Shown: piece after piece, positions 1-9,600 of the stretch | Position numbering within the stretch: the stretch's first letter is position 1 | Layout: every line of letters begins with the position of its first letter | Assembly: GCF_002934325.1 (NCBI RefSeq) | Contig: NZ_PTIV01000001.1 | Location: 124,001-188,000, forward strand | Length of the DNA stretch: 64,000 nucleotides | From: Marinobacter persicus | GTDB lineage: Bacteria > Pseudomonadota > Gammaproteobacteria > Pseudomonadales > Oleiphilaceae | Reading direction: 5' to 3' | Program-made: the position numbers and the translations under genes | The notes under the pieces: model-generated | Told to the model about the DNA's origin: nothing | Databases searched by the model: none | Seen by the model: the letters and a program-made list of their open reading frames with translations, nothing else

Positions 1-1862
<1,862 letters not shown>

Positions 1863-1961
1863 TGAATCACTCCAATTTTCAAAGCTTTCTGAATTCTGTT
1901 CCGGAGCGATAAACCCCGGCTTTGTCTGTTTACAGGCTATATTGGCGCGTTAATTCGCTTT

Positions 1962-2561
1962 TCAAGCCTGCTCATCGATTTTTGGGCCATCTTCCGCCTT
2001 CGCGACCATGACCATGGCCGGACGAACCACGCGGCCGTTCAGCAGGTAGCCCTTCTGCACCACGGCCACCACGCTGTTCGGCTCGGCATTCGGTGCCGGC
2101 ACCATGGACATGGCTTCGTGCTGCTGGGGATCAAACGGCTCACCCACCGGGTTCAGCTCTTCAACGTTGAACTTGCCCAGACTCTTCTTGAACAGATCCA
2201 GCGTCATTTCAACGCCTTCGCGAATGGAGGTGACCACTTCGCTGGACTCCTTCTGGCCCTCGGTGCTTTCAACCGCCTTCTCGAGGCTGTCGGCAACCGG
2301 CAGAAGTTCCTTGACGAACTTTTCCAGCGCGAACTTGTGCGCCTTCTCCACATCGATCTCGGCCCGGCGGCGAACATTCTGCATTTCCGCCTGGAAGCGC
2401 AGCGACTGCTCCTGGGCCTCCTTCAGCTTGGCCTGAAGTGACTCCACTTCGGATTCTTCCTCAGTCGCCGGCTCGGCCTCGGTGGACACCTCTTCCGCTT
2501 CGGTCTCCACCGCTTCGTTCTGTTCTTCTACCTGCTCACTGCGTTTTTCATCCGCGCTCAT
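1962..2561 (-). CDS. grpE: Nucleotide exchange factor GrpE
   Basis: GrpE releases ADP from DnaK and acts as a thermosensor of the chaperone cycle. The 199-residue protein has an acidic, disordered first 40 residues and then a long helical region rich in Glu, Gln and Lys (about 40-110), the dimerising coiled coil. The C-terminal beta domain carries the family stretch near NPVGEPFDPQQHEAMSMVP and ends in GYLLNGRVVRPAMVMVA. The length fits the family. The start has GGAG 7 bases upstream. It lies directly upstream of dnaK in the same orientation, the usual grpE-dnaK(-dnaJ) order. Confidence 0.98.
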   Translation of the reverse strand: MSADEKRSEQVEEQNEAVETEAEEVSTEAEPATEEESEVESLQAKLKEAQEQSLRFQAEMQNVRRRAEIDVEKAHKFALEKFVKELLPVADSLEKAVESTEGQKESSEVVTSIREGVEMTLDLFKKSLGKFNVEELNPVGEPFDPQQHEAMSMVPAPNAEPNSVVAVVQKGYLLNGRVVRPAMVMVAKAEDGPKIDEQA

Positions 2562-2615
2562 GACAACTCCTGATACCTGTTCTCACGGCCCCAACCGGGC
2601 CTGGACTGAATGAGA

Positions 2616-2635
2616 CCTGTCTGTCGGAAGACAGG
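2616..2635. repeat. Short inverted repeat in the grpE leader
   Basis: CCTGTCT and AGACAGG form a perfect 7-bp dyad around a 6-base loop between the heat-shock promoter and the grpE start. It would form a small hairpin in the grpE 5' leader. No run of T follows, so it is not an obvious terminator. Function unknown. Confidence 0.4.
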
Positions 2636-2655
2636 AAAATTGGCGTTGCGAACGG

Positions 2656-2683
2656 ATATGGGGCTGCCCTCTTCGGTTTCAAC
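2656..2683 (-). promoter_or_regulatory. Sigma-32 (heat-shock) type promoter of grpE-dnaK
   Basis: On the minus strand GTTGAAA (2683-2677) is followed after 13 bases by CCCCATAT (2663-2656). This is almost the consensus CTTGAAA-N11-16-CCCCATNT for the heat-shock sigma factor RpoH. It lies about 95 bases upstream of grpE in the correct orientation. The match is read directly from the sequence; its use by RpoH is inferred. Confidence 0.75.
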
Positions 2684-2724
2684 CTCCCCCACCGACAATC
2701 TTTGTGCATTTCCTGCACTCTCGT

Positions 2725-2777
2725 TTGCAAACAGCAAAAACCCTGTATATATTCACAGTCACTGTATGAACGAACAG
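2725..2777 (+). promoter_or_regulatory. recN promoter with two LexA (SOS) boxes
   Basis: TTGCAA (2725-2730) and TATATT (2748-2753) are spaced by 17 bases. Two 16-base LexA boxes of the form CTG-N10-CAG follow: CTGTATATATTCACAG at 2743-2758, covering the -10 element, and CTGTATGAACGAACAG at 2762-2777, close to the transcription start. Tandem SOS boxes upstream of recN are also known in E. coli, which predicts tight LexA repression and strong induction by DNA damage. Confidence 0.88.
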
Positions 2778-2801
2778 TGCGAAAGAGCGGAGGTCTCAGG
2801 C

Positions 2802-4481
2802 ATGCTCACCGAACTTACGGTTTCCAACTACGCCATTGCCGAAAAAGTGGAATTGCACTTCAGCCGGGGCATGACCGCCCTCACCGGCGAAACCGGTGCC
2901 GGCAAATCGATTGTTCTTGATGCCCTGGGGCTGGCCATGGGTGGTCGCGCGGATGCCGGCGCGGTACGCCACGGCGCCAAGCGGGCCGACATTACTGCAA
3001 GCTTTGACGTTTCTCGCATTCCCGAGGCCCGGCACTGGCTGGAAGAGCAGGAACTGGATGACGCCGAGCACTGTATCCTGCGCCGCAGCATCAGCAAGGA
3101 GGGCCGCTCCAGGGCCTTCATTAACGGCCAGCCCTGCCCACTGTCCCAGCTCAAGGAACTGGGGGGCATGCTGATGGACATTCACAGCCAGCACCAGCAC
3201 CAGTCCCTGTTGCGCAAGGAGACCCACCGAAAACTGCTGGACGAGTTTGCCGGCGCGGAAACCCTTGCCGACGATACCCGGGCAGCCTGGAAAACCTGGC
3301 GCCAGACCCACCAGAAACTGGAACAGCGTCGCCAAAACGCGGATGAGGCCGAAGCCCGCATTCAGTTACTGCGTTATCAGGTGGAAGAGCTGGACCGACT
3401 TGCCCTGCAGGACGGCGAGCAGGAAGCCCTGGAGCAGGAGCAGGCTCAACTGAGCCAGGCCGATGAGGTGCTTCACAGTAGCCACCAGGCCGTCCTGTTA
3501 TGCACCGAAGACGACAACAGTGCCGCCAGCCTGGTGCGCCAGGCCCTGCACCAACTGGAACAGCTGCCGGTTGAAGTCCCCGCACTTGCCGATACCCTGC
3601 AGATGCTGGGGGACGCCCAGATCCAGATTTCGGAAGCAGGCGACAACCTGCGCCGGTTTGTCGAAGATTACGAAGCCGATCCGGCACGACTGGCCGAAGT
3701 GGAAGAACGCCTGAGCAGCATCTACCAGATGGCCCGCAAACACCGCATCACCCCGGAAGAGTTGCCGGACTTCCACCAGAAACTGAGCGAAGAGCTGGCC
3801 GAGCTGGATGGTGGCGAAGGCAGCCTGGAAAAGCTGGAAGCCGAGCTCGAAGAACACCGCACCCACTTTGACGAGTTGGCCGGACAACTGACCGACAAAC
3901 GCCAGCAGGCCGCAGCCAACCTGGACCAGCGCATTGCCGAGGAACTTGCGCAACTGAGCATGCCGTCGGTGCAGTTTGTTACTCACCTGAACCGAAACGA
4001 CGCCGGCGAACCCGCGCCCCATGGCCTGGAAGACATTGAATTCCTGGTCAGCGCCAACCCGGGCCAACCCGCCCGTTCCCTGGCGAAAGTGGCCTCCGGC
4101 GGCGAACTGTCGCGCATCAGCCTGGCCATCCAGGTGGTAGTGGCTCAAACCTCCACCACCCCCACGCTGGTATTCGACGAGGTGGACGTCGGTATTGGCG
4201 GTGGCACGGCCGAGGTGGTCGGCCGACTTCTGAGATCCCTGGGCGATAACGGACAGGTATTGTGCGTAACGCACCTGCCGCAAGTAGCCGCGCAATCCCA
4301 TCAACACCTGTTTGTCAGTAAGTTCACCGAGTCAGACGCAACCTACTCGCGCATAGAGACACTGGACGACCAGGGAAGAATTGATGAAGTGGCGAGAATG
4401 CTGGGAGGCATGGACATGACCAAGCAGACACTGGCCCATGCAAGGGAAATGTTTACCAAGGGCCAGGCGACGCATCATTGA
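2802..4481 (+). CDS. recN: DNA repair protein RecN
   Basis: SMC-like ATPase that acts early in repair of double-strand breaks. The chosen ATG at 2802 gives a 559-residue protein starting MLTELTVSNYAIAEKV, close to the 553 residues of E. coli RecN. The longer open frame back to 2610 would run through the promoter and LexA boxes. Walker A is GETGAGKS (residues 29-36). A long coiled-coil middle follows, then the ABC signature ASGGELSRISLA near residue 430 and Walker B LVFDEVDVGIGG near 455. The gene is a single unit, LexA-controlled upstream and ended by a strong intrinsic terminator. Confidence 0.97.
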   Translation: MLTELTVSNYAIAEKVELHFSRGMTALTGETGAGKSIVLDALGLAMGGRADAGAVRHGAKRADITASFDVSRIPEARHWLEEQELDDAEHCILRRSISKEGRSRAFINGQPCPLSQLKELGGMLMDIHSQHQHQSLLRKETHRKLLDEFAGAETLADDTRAAWKTWRQTHQKLEQRRQNADEAEARIQLLRYQVEELDRLALQDGEQEALEQEQAQLSQADEVLHSSHQAVLLCTEDDNSAASLVRQALHQLEQLPVEVPALADTLQMLGDAQIQISEAGDNLRRFVEDYEADPARLAEVEERLSSIYQMARKHRITPEELPDFHQKLSEELAELDGGEGSLEKLEAELEEHRTHFDELAGQLTDKRQQAAANLDQRIAEELAQLSMPSVQFVTHLNRNDAGEPAPHGLEDIEFLVSANPGQPARSLAKVASGGELSRISLAIQVVVAQTSTTPTLVFDEVDVGIGGGTAEVVGRLLRSLGDNGQVLCVTHLPQVAAQSHQHLFVSKFTESDATYSRIETLDDQGRIDEVARMLGGMDMTKQTLAHAREMFTKGQATHH

Positions 4482-4507
4482 CCCCTACTCTTCGTTGCGA
4501 AGAGCTT

Positions 4508-4541
4508 GCGGGGCTGCCATGTTGGCAAGCCCCGCTTTTTT
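4508..4541 (+). terminator. Intrinsic terminator of recN
   Basis: GCGGGGCT-GCCA / TGGC-A-AGCCCCGC forms a GC-rich hairpin with one bulge and a 3-base loop, followed by six T residues. It lies 27 bases after the recN stop and just before the end of the convergent fur gene. Confidence 0.9.
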
Positions 4542-4549
4542 AGCCGGTA

Positions 4550-4966
4550 TTACTTCTTGGAATCGACGGGCTTCACGTAGAGGATCAGGCTGTGATCCAC
4601 AATCTCGTAGCCGTGCTCTTCCGCAATCTTCTTCTGGCGCTCTTCGATTACTTCATCGACAAACTCAATGACCTCGCCGGTCTGTGTGCAGACCATATGA
4701 TCGTGGTGGTCATCGCCCGCCATTTCGAAAACAGCGTGCCCGCCTTCAAAATTGTGCCGCAGAACAAGTCCGGCTGCCTCAAACTGGGTCAGCACCCGGT
4801 AGACTGTCGCCAGGCCCACGTCATCTCCCTGGTCAAGCAGCTTCTTGTAAACGTCTTCCGCACTGAGATGGTGCTCTTCGGCGTTTTCCAGAATATTGAA
4901 GATTTTCACTCTTGGCAGAGTAACCTTCAGACCGACTTTTCGTAATTCGGTGTTTTCAGATGACAT
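4550..4966 (-). CDS. fur: Ferric uptake regulator Fur
   Basis: Iron-responsive DNA-binding repressor. The 138-residue protein has the N-terminal winged helix (LKVTLPRVKIFNIL, then GLATVYRVLTQFEAAGLV as recognition region) and the metal site HHDHMVC at residues 87-93. Only one Cys is present in the place where E. coli Fur has a CxxC pair (here CTQTGEVIEF); my recollection is that Pseudomonas Fur is similar. It is transcribed divergently from bamE, a pairing common in gammaproteobacteria. I could not see a clear Fur box in the intergenic region. Confidence 0.96.
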   Translation of the reverse strand: MSSENTELRKVGLKVTLPRVKIFNILENAEEHHLSAEDVYKKLLDQGDDVGLATVYRVLTQFEAAGLVLRHNFEGGHAVFEMAGDDHHDHMVCTQTGEVIEFVDEVIEERQKKIAEEHGYEIVDHSLILYVKPVDSKK

Positions 4967-5089
4967 GTTACTATTCGCTCTTTGGTGTGCCTTGCGGCTT
5001 CGGGTATGATGAAGCCGTTTTCAACGGGTAACGTAACCGTTTCACTCCTGCCACGCAGGCGATGTCAAGATAGAGGAATTCCCCCGGCG

Positions 5090-5422
5090 ATGCAAAAGCT
5101 CTCCGCTATCGTTTTTATTAGCATTTTATTCTTGTCTGGCTGCTCTTTCCCGGGCGTCTACAAAATCAATGTGCAGCAGGGCAACATTGTCACTGATGCA
5201 GAGCTAGCCGAACTGTCGGAGGGCATGCCCAAGAGCCAAGTGCGGGCCATTCTTGGCACACCACTGGTCATCAATCCGCTGGACTCTGACCAGGACTACT
5301 ATGTTTATACCTTTCAGCGCCGGGGCGGTGAAGTGAAGGAGCAACGCATCGTCGTCTACTACCAGGATGACCGCTACACGCGCCATCAAGCGAAACTGCT
5401 TGAAGAGACCCCTGCGTACTGA
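5090..5422 (+). CDS. bamE: Outer membrane protein assembly factor BamE (SmpA/OmlA lipoprotein)
   Basis: Small lipoprotein of the BAM complex that inserts beta-barrel proteins into the outer membrane. The ATG at 5090 gives 110 residues with a lipoprotein signal ending LSGC (Cys18 is the predicted lipid attachment site). The SmpA/OmlA fold stretches follow: GNIVTDAELAELSEGMPKSQ, then ILGTPLV and YYVYTFQRRGG. A longer frame upstream to 4982 is not supported because it would bury the signal peptide. Divergent from fur. Confidence 0.94.
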   Translation: MQKLSAIVFISILFLSGCSFPGVYKINVQQGNIVTDAELAELSEGMPKSQVRAILGTPLVINPLDSDQDYYVYTFQRRGGEVKEQRIVVYYQDDRYTRHQAKLLEETPAY

Positions 5423-5425
5423 ATT

Positions 5426-5704
5426 TTAACCCTTCTTCTTGGCCCGGTTCAGCCGGGCCTGCTTGGGATCAATCTTCAACGGCCGGTACAGCTCAACCCG
5501 ATCCCCCTCGCGAAGCTGGTGCTCCGCCGGCTTCTTCACCACTTTTCCGAAAATTCCCATGTCGATCGTCTCCAGATCAATCTCGGGAAATAATTCGGTA
5601 ATGCCTGACTGCTTTACCGCCTCAAGCATGGTGGCATCGTCCGGCACCTGAACGGTCACGATGCGCTGCTTCTCTGGGCGGGCGTAGGCGATTTCCACTT
5701 CCAT
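5426..5704 (-). CDS. rnfH: RnfH family ubiquitin-like protein (UPF0125)
   Basis: A 92-residue protein of the RnfH/UPF0125 family, which has a ubiquitin-like beta-grasp fold. The start MEVEIAYARPEKQ, the middle stretch IDMGIFGKVVKK and the end DRVELYRPLKIDPKQARLNR are family hallmarks. The biochemical role is not firmly known; the name comes from linkage to Rnf electron-transport genes in other bacteria. The start overlaps the ratA stop by one base (TAATG), the conserved ratA-rnfH pair. It converges on bamE with a 3-base gap. Confidence 0.9.
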   Translation of the reverse strand: MEVEIAYARPEKQRIVTVQVPDDATMLEAVKQSGITELFPEIDLETIDMGIFGKVVKKPAEHQLREGDRVELYRPLKIDPKQARLNRAKKKG

Positions 5705-6150
5705 TACACACTCCCCCGGCCATACAACTCATCGGCGCGACGACAGAACGCATCCACCATGGTGTTGGCCACATATTTAAACACCGGCCCAAACGCCATG
5801 CGGGACAGGGAGCCTGAAAATTCGAAGTCCAGCGTCAGGATCACCTTGCAGGCGTTGTCATCCAGCGAATGGAATTGCCATCGCCCGGTCAGACTCTTGA
5901 GCGGACCGTCCGCCAGGCTGATTTCGATACTTTCCGGCTCCTGCACCTGGTTGCGAGTGGTCAGCTTGTGGTGCATGCCGCCTTTGGCAATATCGAGAGA
6001 GGCCACGCGGTAGCCTTCGCCCTCTTCAACCACTTCAGCGCCAGCGCACCAGGGCAAAAACTCCGGGTAGCGAGGCACATCGTTAACCAAGTGGAACATG
6101 CGCTCGGCCGAGTGCATGACAAGTGCGGTTTTATGAATCTGGTGAGCCAT
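5704..6150 (-). CDS. ratA: RatA / START-domain (polyketide cyclase-like) protein
   Basis: Member of the RatA/COQ10 family with the START-like lipid-binding fold. In E. coli it was reported as a toxin blocking 70S ribosome assembly, while related COQ10 proteins bind ubiquinone, so the role is debated. The ATG at 6150 gives MAHQIHKTALVMHSAERMF and 148 residues, the usual family length. The longer frame to 6213 adds an unlikely N-terminus. Family motif VPRYPEFLPWC is present. The reverse-strand smpB partner gene lies beyond an intervening transporter. Confidence 0.9.
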   Translation of the reverse strand: MAHQIHKTALVMHSAERMFHLVNDVPRYPEFLPWCAGAEVVEEGEGYRVASLDIAKGGMHHKLTTRNQVQEPESIEISLADGPLKSLTGRWQFHSLDDNACKVILTLDFEFSGSLSRMAFGPVFKYVANTMVDAFCRRADELYGRGSV

Positions 6151-6209
6151 GTAAATCTGGGTTCCTACACTTTGCATGACGCAGGCTGCCTGGCAGCCTT
6201 CAGTATTTT

Positions 6210-7697
6210 TCACTCGTTATCATACTGGATATCGCCCCCACGTGGCTCATCCTGAACCGGCTGATCCTCTATGACGGACTGGTCGCGGCCACACCAGATG
6301 GCGGAATGACTGGTTTCGCACACATTTGCCAATGAAAAGACGGTGTACTGCAAACCAATCCAGGCCACCACCAAAGGCACCACAAATCGGAGTACCCAGT
6401 ACCAGTACTTCCGAAGCGGCGCAGTTGCGTGTCCCAGCAGCAGGTTGGCGTACTTGCGGGTGAGGCACCAACCGGTAAACGCGGAAATCAGGATACCAAC
6501 CAGCGGAATCAGGATGCCACCGGAGATCAGCTCGAGCCAGCGAAACAGCGATGCACCGGCAGGATGATACTCCGACCAGAGATTGAAAGAAAAAAGCGTT
6601 GCCAACCCGGCAAGCCAGACGCCAATCGCCATCACCCCAACCGAGAAGCGTCTTGGAGCGCCCACCCACTCTCGGAACCAGCCAACCAGGGGCTCCAGCA
6701 AGGCAATCGAGGTGGCCCAGACAATCAAGACAACAAGCAGAAACACAGCGGCAATAATCGCCTGGCTATAAGGCAGAACAGACAAGGTGTCAGGCAGGGA
6801 AACAAACAGCAGCCCAAAGCCCCGCTCACTGTCCAGACCACCACCAGCGACCGAAAACATCATTAAACCGGCGCCGATCGCGAACAGGGTGTCCATCAGC
6901 ACAACGGCCAGAATGGAACGTTTCAGGCGGGTGCCCGGAGCCGCGTAGGCGCCAAATATTGCCCAGACGCCCATTCCCAGCCCGAGCGTGTAAAACGCAT
7001 GGAAAAAGGCCGCCCGAATACTGCCAAACCCCAACTGCTCCGGGCGCGATTCCAGAATCTGCTCCACGCCAGCGCCAACCTGCCCGCCAGCCACCGATAG
7101 CAGGAAAAGCCCAACCATCAACATCAAGGTGAACGGCACCAGGATCCTGACCGAACGTTCAACGCCGCTCACCACACCCCGGACCGACACCAGAACCACC
7201 AGCAACAGGAAAAACACATGCCAGGCCATAAACTCCCGGTAGTTACCGGGATCCGCGACCAGGTTTGTCAATACTCGACCGGCGCTGTGCTCCCCGGAGC
7301 CACCGAATTGGCCCGTCGCCCCGTAGAAGATGTACGCCAGTACGATACCGCCAAACACCACCGTGAACGACAACACCAAGAACGCTGCCACAATGCTCAA
7401 TGGGCCAGCCAGGCGCCACAGCGGGTGACTGCCTGCGGTTTTCACATAACCGGCCATCGCCAGCACAATGCCATGCCGGGCATGGCGACCAAACACGGTT
7501 TCGGTCACCATCAGCGGGAGTGTGACCAGCAGCAGGCACGCCAGATACAGGAGAATAAACAAGCCACCGCCGTGCTGGCTGGCCAGATAGGGGAACTGCC
7601 AGAGGTTCGCCAGCCCAACGGTGGCACCCAACGCAGCCCAAAAGAAGGAGGATTTACGGGTAAACGACCCGATAGAGGTTTGGTACTTTCGCGGCAT
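6210..7697 (-). CDS. Sodium-dependent transporter of the NSS/SNF family
   Basis: Inner-membrane sodium symporter of the neurotransmitter:sodium symporter family, likely for an amino acid or amine; the substrate cannot be read. The ATG at 7697 gives 495 residues beginning MPRKYQTSIGSFTRKSS, with a GGGG site 6-7 bases upstream; ATG at 7712 is an alternative. The TM1 hallmark GATVGLANLWQFPYLASQHG is clear, with Gln where most members have Arg (NxWRFPY). About 11-12 hydrophobic segments follow. The longer frame to 7979 overlaps smpB and is rejected. It runs divergently from smpB. Confidence 0.9.
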   Translation of the reverse strand: MPRKYQTSIGSFTRKSSFFWAALGATVGLANLWQFPYLASQHGGGLFILLYLACLLLVTLPLMVTETVFGRHARHGIVLAMAGYVKTAGSHPLWRLAGPLSIVAAFLVLSFTVVFGGIVLAYIFYGATGQFGGSGEHSAGRVLTNLVADPGNYREFMAWHVFFLLLVVLVSVRGVVSGVERSVRILVPFTLMLMVGLFLLSVAGGQVGAGVEQILESRPEQLGFGSIRAAFFHAFYTLGLGMGVWAIFGAYAAPGTRLKRSILAVVLMDTLFAIGAGLMMFSVAGGGLDSERGFGLLFVSLPDTLSVLPYSQAIIAAVFLLVVLIVWATSIALLEPLVGWFREWVGAPRRFSVGVMAIGVWLAGLATLFSFNLWSEYHPAGASLFRWLELISGGILIPLVGILISAFTGWCLTRKYANLLLGHATAPLRKYWYWVLRFVVPLVVAWIGLQYTVFSLANVCETSHSAIWCGRDQSVIEDQPVQDEPRGGDIQYDNE

Positions 7698-7842
7698 TCC
7701 GGCCCCTGGCATCCATGAGTCCGTTATTGTAGCTGAACCCACCGCAGGACCGTTAATACCCAACCGGTTGATACCGTGACCCGCGCCACGGTCCTGGGCT
7801 ACAATGGTCGCTTCGCCATTCTTCCGATCCCGGACAGGATTC

Positions 7843-8319
7843 ATGAGCAAGAAGAAAGCACCGACCAACAACACCATTGCCTTGAACAAAAAGGCCAAGC
7901 ACGAGTACCACATCGAGGAACGCTTCGAGGCGGGCCTGTCGTTACTCGGCTGGGAAGTAAAATCCCTGCGGGCGGGCAAGGCCCAGCTGGTGGATGCCTA
8001 CGTGCTTTTGAAAGGCGGCGAAGCCTGGCTGCTGGGGGCGCACATCACGCCACTGAGCACCGCTTCGACCCACGTTATTGCGGACCCAACGCGAACCCGC
8101 AAACTGCTGCTGCATGCCAAGGAAATTGCCAAGATCATCGGCAAGGTGAACCAGGCAGGCCACACCTGCATTCCCCTGGCGCTTTACTGGAAGAACAACA
8201 AGGTCAAGTGCGAAATCGCCCTGGCCAAAGGCAAACAGAAGCACGACAAGCGCGCCGCCGAGAAGGAAAAAGACTGGAACCGCCAGAAGCAGCGCATCCT
8301 GCGTGAAGTGAACAACTAG
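7843..8319 (+). CDS. smpB: SsrA-binding protein SmpB
   Basis: Small basic protein that binds tmRNA and brings it to stalled ribosomes for trans-translation. The ATG at 7843 ([20 protein letters not shown]) with AGGA 6 bases upstream gives 158 residues, the family length. Core motifs are [41 protein letters not shown] and a Lys/Arg-rich C-terminal tail. The tmRNA gene lies immediately downstream, so the two parts of the rescue system are adjacent. Confidence 0.97.
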   Translation: MSKKKAPTNNTIALNKKAKHEYHIEERFEAGLSLLGWEVKSLRAGKAQLVDAYVLLKGGEAWLLGAHITPLSTASTHVIADPTRTRKLLLHAKEIAKIIGKVNQAGHTCIPLALYWKNNKVKCEIALAKGKQKHDKRAAEKEKDWNRQKQRILREVNN

Positions 8320-8354
8320 GGCGAGCGGATAGGTACAAGCCACGCAACCAGCAC

Positions 8355-8384
8355 TTGAAGTTGCTCAAACGATACCCATATACT
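8355..8384 (+). promoter_or_regulatory. Promoter of tmRNA
   Basis: TTGAAG (8355-8360), an 18-base spacer and TATACT (8379-8384) end 11 bases before the predicted first base of tmRNA at 8395. The same stretch also reads CTTGAAG-N14-CCCATAT, close to a sigma-32 element, so heat induction is possible. Confidence 0.65.
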
Positions 8385-8394
8385 GAAGACAAGA

Positions 8395-8758
8395 GGGGAC
8401 GACATGGCTTCGACGCTGGTGACGAACCCTTGGGTGCATGTCGAGATGGCAGCGAATCTCGTTAATCCAAAGCTGCTTTAAAATAGTCGCAAACGACGAA
8501 AACTACGCACTGGCAGCGTAAGCTGCCGGTCGTCCTGGCTGGGGCGCCTATAACCCAGTAGCAACATCCCAGGACGTCATCGCTTATAGGCTGCTCCGTT
8601 AGTCAGAGCTCACTGTCTAACGGCTAAGATCAAAGAGCTCGGTTCTTGCACCCTGACTCTCGGGTCGCTTGAACTTAAAAAAATAGAGAGACACTAAGCA
8701 TGTAGACCTCAAGGCTGAGTGCTGGCGGACGCGGGTTCAATTCCCGCCGTCTCCACCA
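8395..8758 (+). ncRNA. ssrA: Transfer-messenger RNA (ssrA)
   Basis: The 5' end GGGGACGACATGGCTTCGACG and the 3' end GGGTTCAATTCCCGCCGTCTCCACCA are the classic tmRNA ends. GGGGACG pairs with CGTCTCC in the acceptor stem (one G-U), and the T arm is intact. The tag frame at 8489-8521 reads ANDENYALAA followed by TAA. Length is 364 bases including CCA, like the 363 bases of E. coli. It directly follows smpB. No integrase or att duplication follows the 3' end, so this common island site looks empty here. Confidence 0.98.
8489..8521 (+). other. tmRNA proteolysis tag reading frame
   Basis: The internal frame encodes ANDENYALAA plus a TAA stop. The end ALAA is the ClpXP/ClpAP degradation signal. The tag is close to those known from Pseudomonas and Marinobacter relatives, supporting placement of the genome among Pseudomonadales-type gammaproteobacteria. 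Confidence 0.95.
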
Positions 8759-8767
8759 AACACCAAG

Positions 8768-8797
8768 AAAAAAGCCCCTGATTTCAGGGGCTTTTTT
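8768..8797 (+). terminator. Intrinsic terminator of tmRNA
   Basis: AAAAAAGCCCCTG-ATTT-CAGGGGCTTTTTT is a perfect hairpin with T run, starting 10 bases after the CCA end of tmRNA. Confidence 0.93.
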
Positions 8798-8867
8798 CGT
8801 TTATGGCCAGCCCCCAACACATAGACTGAGACCAGCACCAACACTCGTTCATCGGAATTGAGATTCA

Positions 8868-9464
8868 ATGACACAACCAGGCGATCCATGCAATCTGCAA
8901 GAGCTGCTTGATCGTATACGGGCTCGCGCCCTGACCAAGGATCACGTGTCTGCCCAGGATATTCTGCAATCAGTGGGTGAACGCTCCTTTGGTCCGCTGA
9001 TTCTGGTGGCAGGGCTCATTACCGTCGCACCGCTGATCGGGGATATACCCGGTGTGCCTACACTGCTGGCCATTATCGTGTTACTGACACTGAGTCAGCG
9101 CCTGTGCCAGCGGCGGAGTATCTGGCTGCCCCAGAAGCTGGCGCGCCGGTCGCTGCCCCAGGGAAAGCTGCTGACGGGTCTGGACTGGGCCGAAAAGCCG
9201 GCCAGGTTTATTGACGGATGCACCCGGCAACGCATGCCCTGGCTGGTGACTGGCGTGGGGCAATACCTGATGGTTTTTGCTTGTATCCTGGTCGCCTTGG
9301 CCATGCCCCTGATGGAACTGATTCCTTTCAGTGCCAATGGCGGCGGACTGGCCTTGATGGCTTTCGGCCTGGCGATTGTCGCGAGGGACGGTTTACTGGC
9401 GCTTATTGCCATCGCGGCGACAACCGGTACAGGTTGGTTCATCGTGACTAACCTGCCCTGGTAA
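8868..9464 (+). CDS. ExoD-family membrane protein
   Basis: A 198-residue integral membrane protein of the exopolysaccharide-synthesis ExoD family. A soluble N-terminus with LLDRIRARALTKDHVSAQDI comes first, then the family stretch ERSFGPLILVAGLITVAPLI and IPGVPTLLAIIVLL. Later hydrophobic segments lie at about residues 125-150 and 155-195. ExoD was named from a rhizobial exopolysaccharide/alkaline-tolerance phenotype, but its reaction is unknown. It stands alone between tmRNA and cheV. Confidence 0.85.
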   Translation: MTQPGDPCNLQELLDRIRARALTKDHVSAQDILQSVGERSFGPLILVAGLITVAPLIGDIPGVPTLLAIIVLLTLSQRLCQRRSIWLPQKLARRSLPQGKLLTGLDWAEKPARFIDGCTRQRMPWLVTGVGQYLMVFACILVALAMPLMELIPFSANGGGLALMAFGLAIVARDGLLALIAIAATTGTGWFIVTNLPW

Positions 9465-9600
9465 TGCCACTCTTTATGGAGCAGACAAAGCTGCTACTAT
9501 AGTAGGGTGCTTACATCCGCCATTGTCGGCACCCAGACAACTTTGGGTTCCCTATTTTTTAAACAGGCGTCAACAACTGACAGACCTCAAGGATTTATTT

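Noticed and set aside
2548..2730. 60-codon minus-strand frame covering the grpE promoter
   Set aside because: It overlaps the grpE start, the sigma-32 element and the recN promoter, with no sign of coding.
8740..8867. Genomic-island attachment site at the tmRNA 3' end
   Set aside because: The tmRNA end is a common integration site, but a terminator and an ordinary ExoD-family gene follow. There is no integrase and no repeat of the 3' end within the window.
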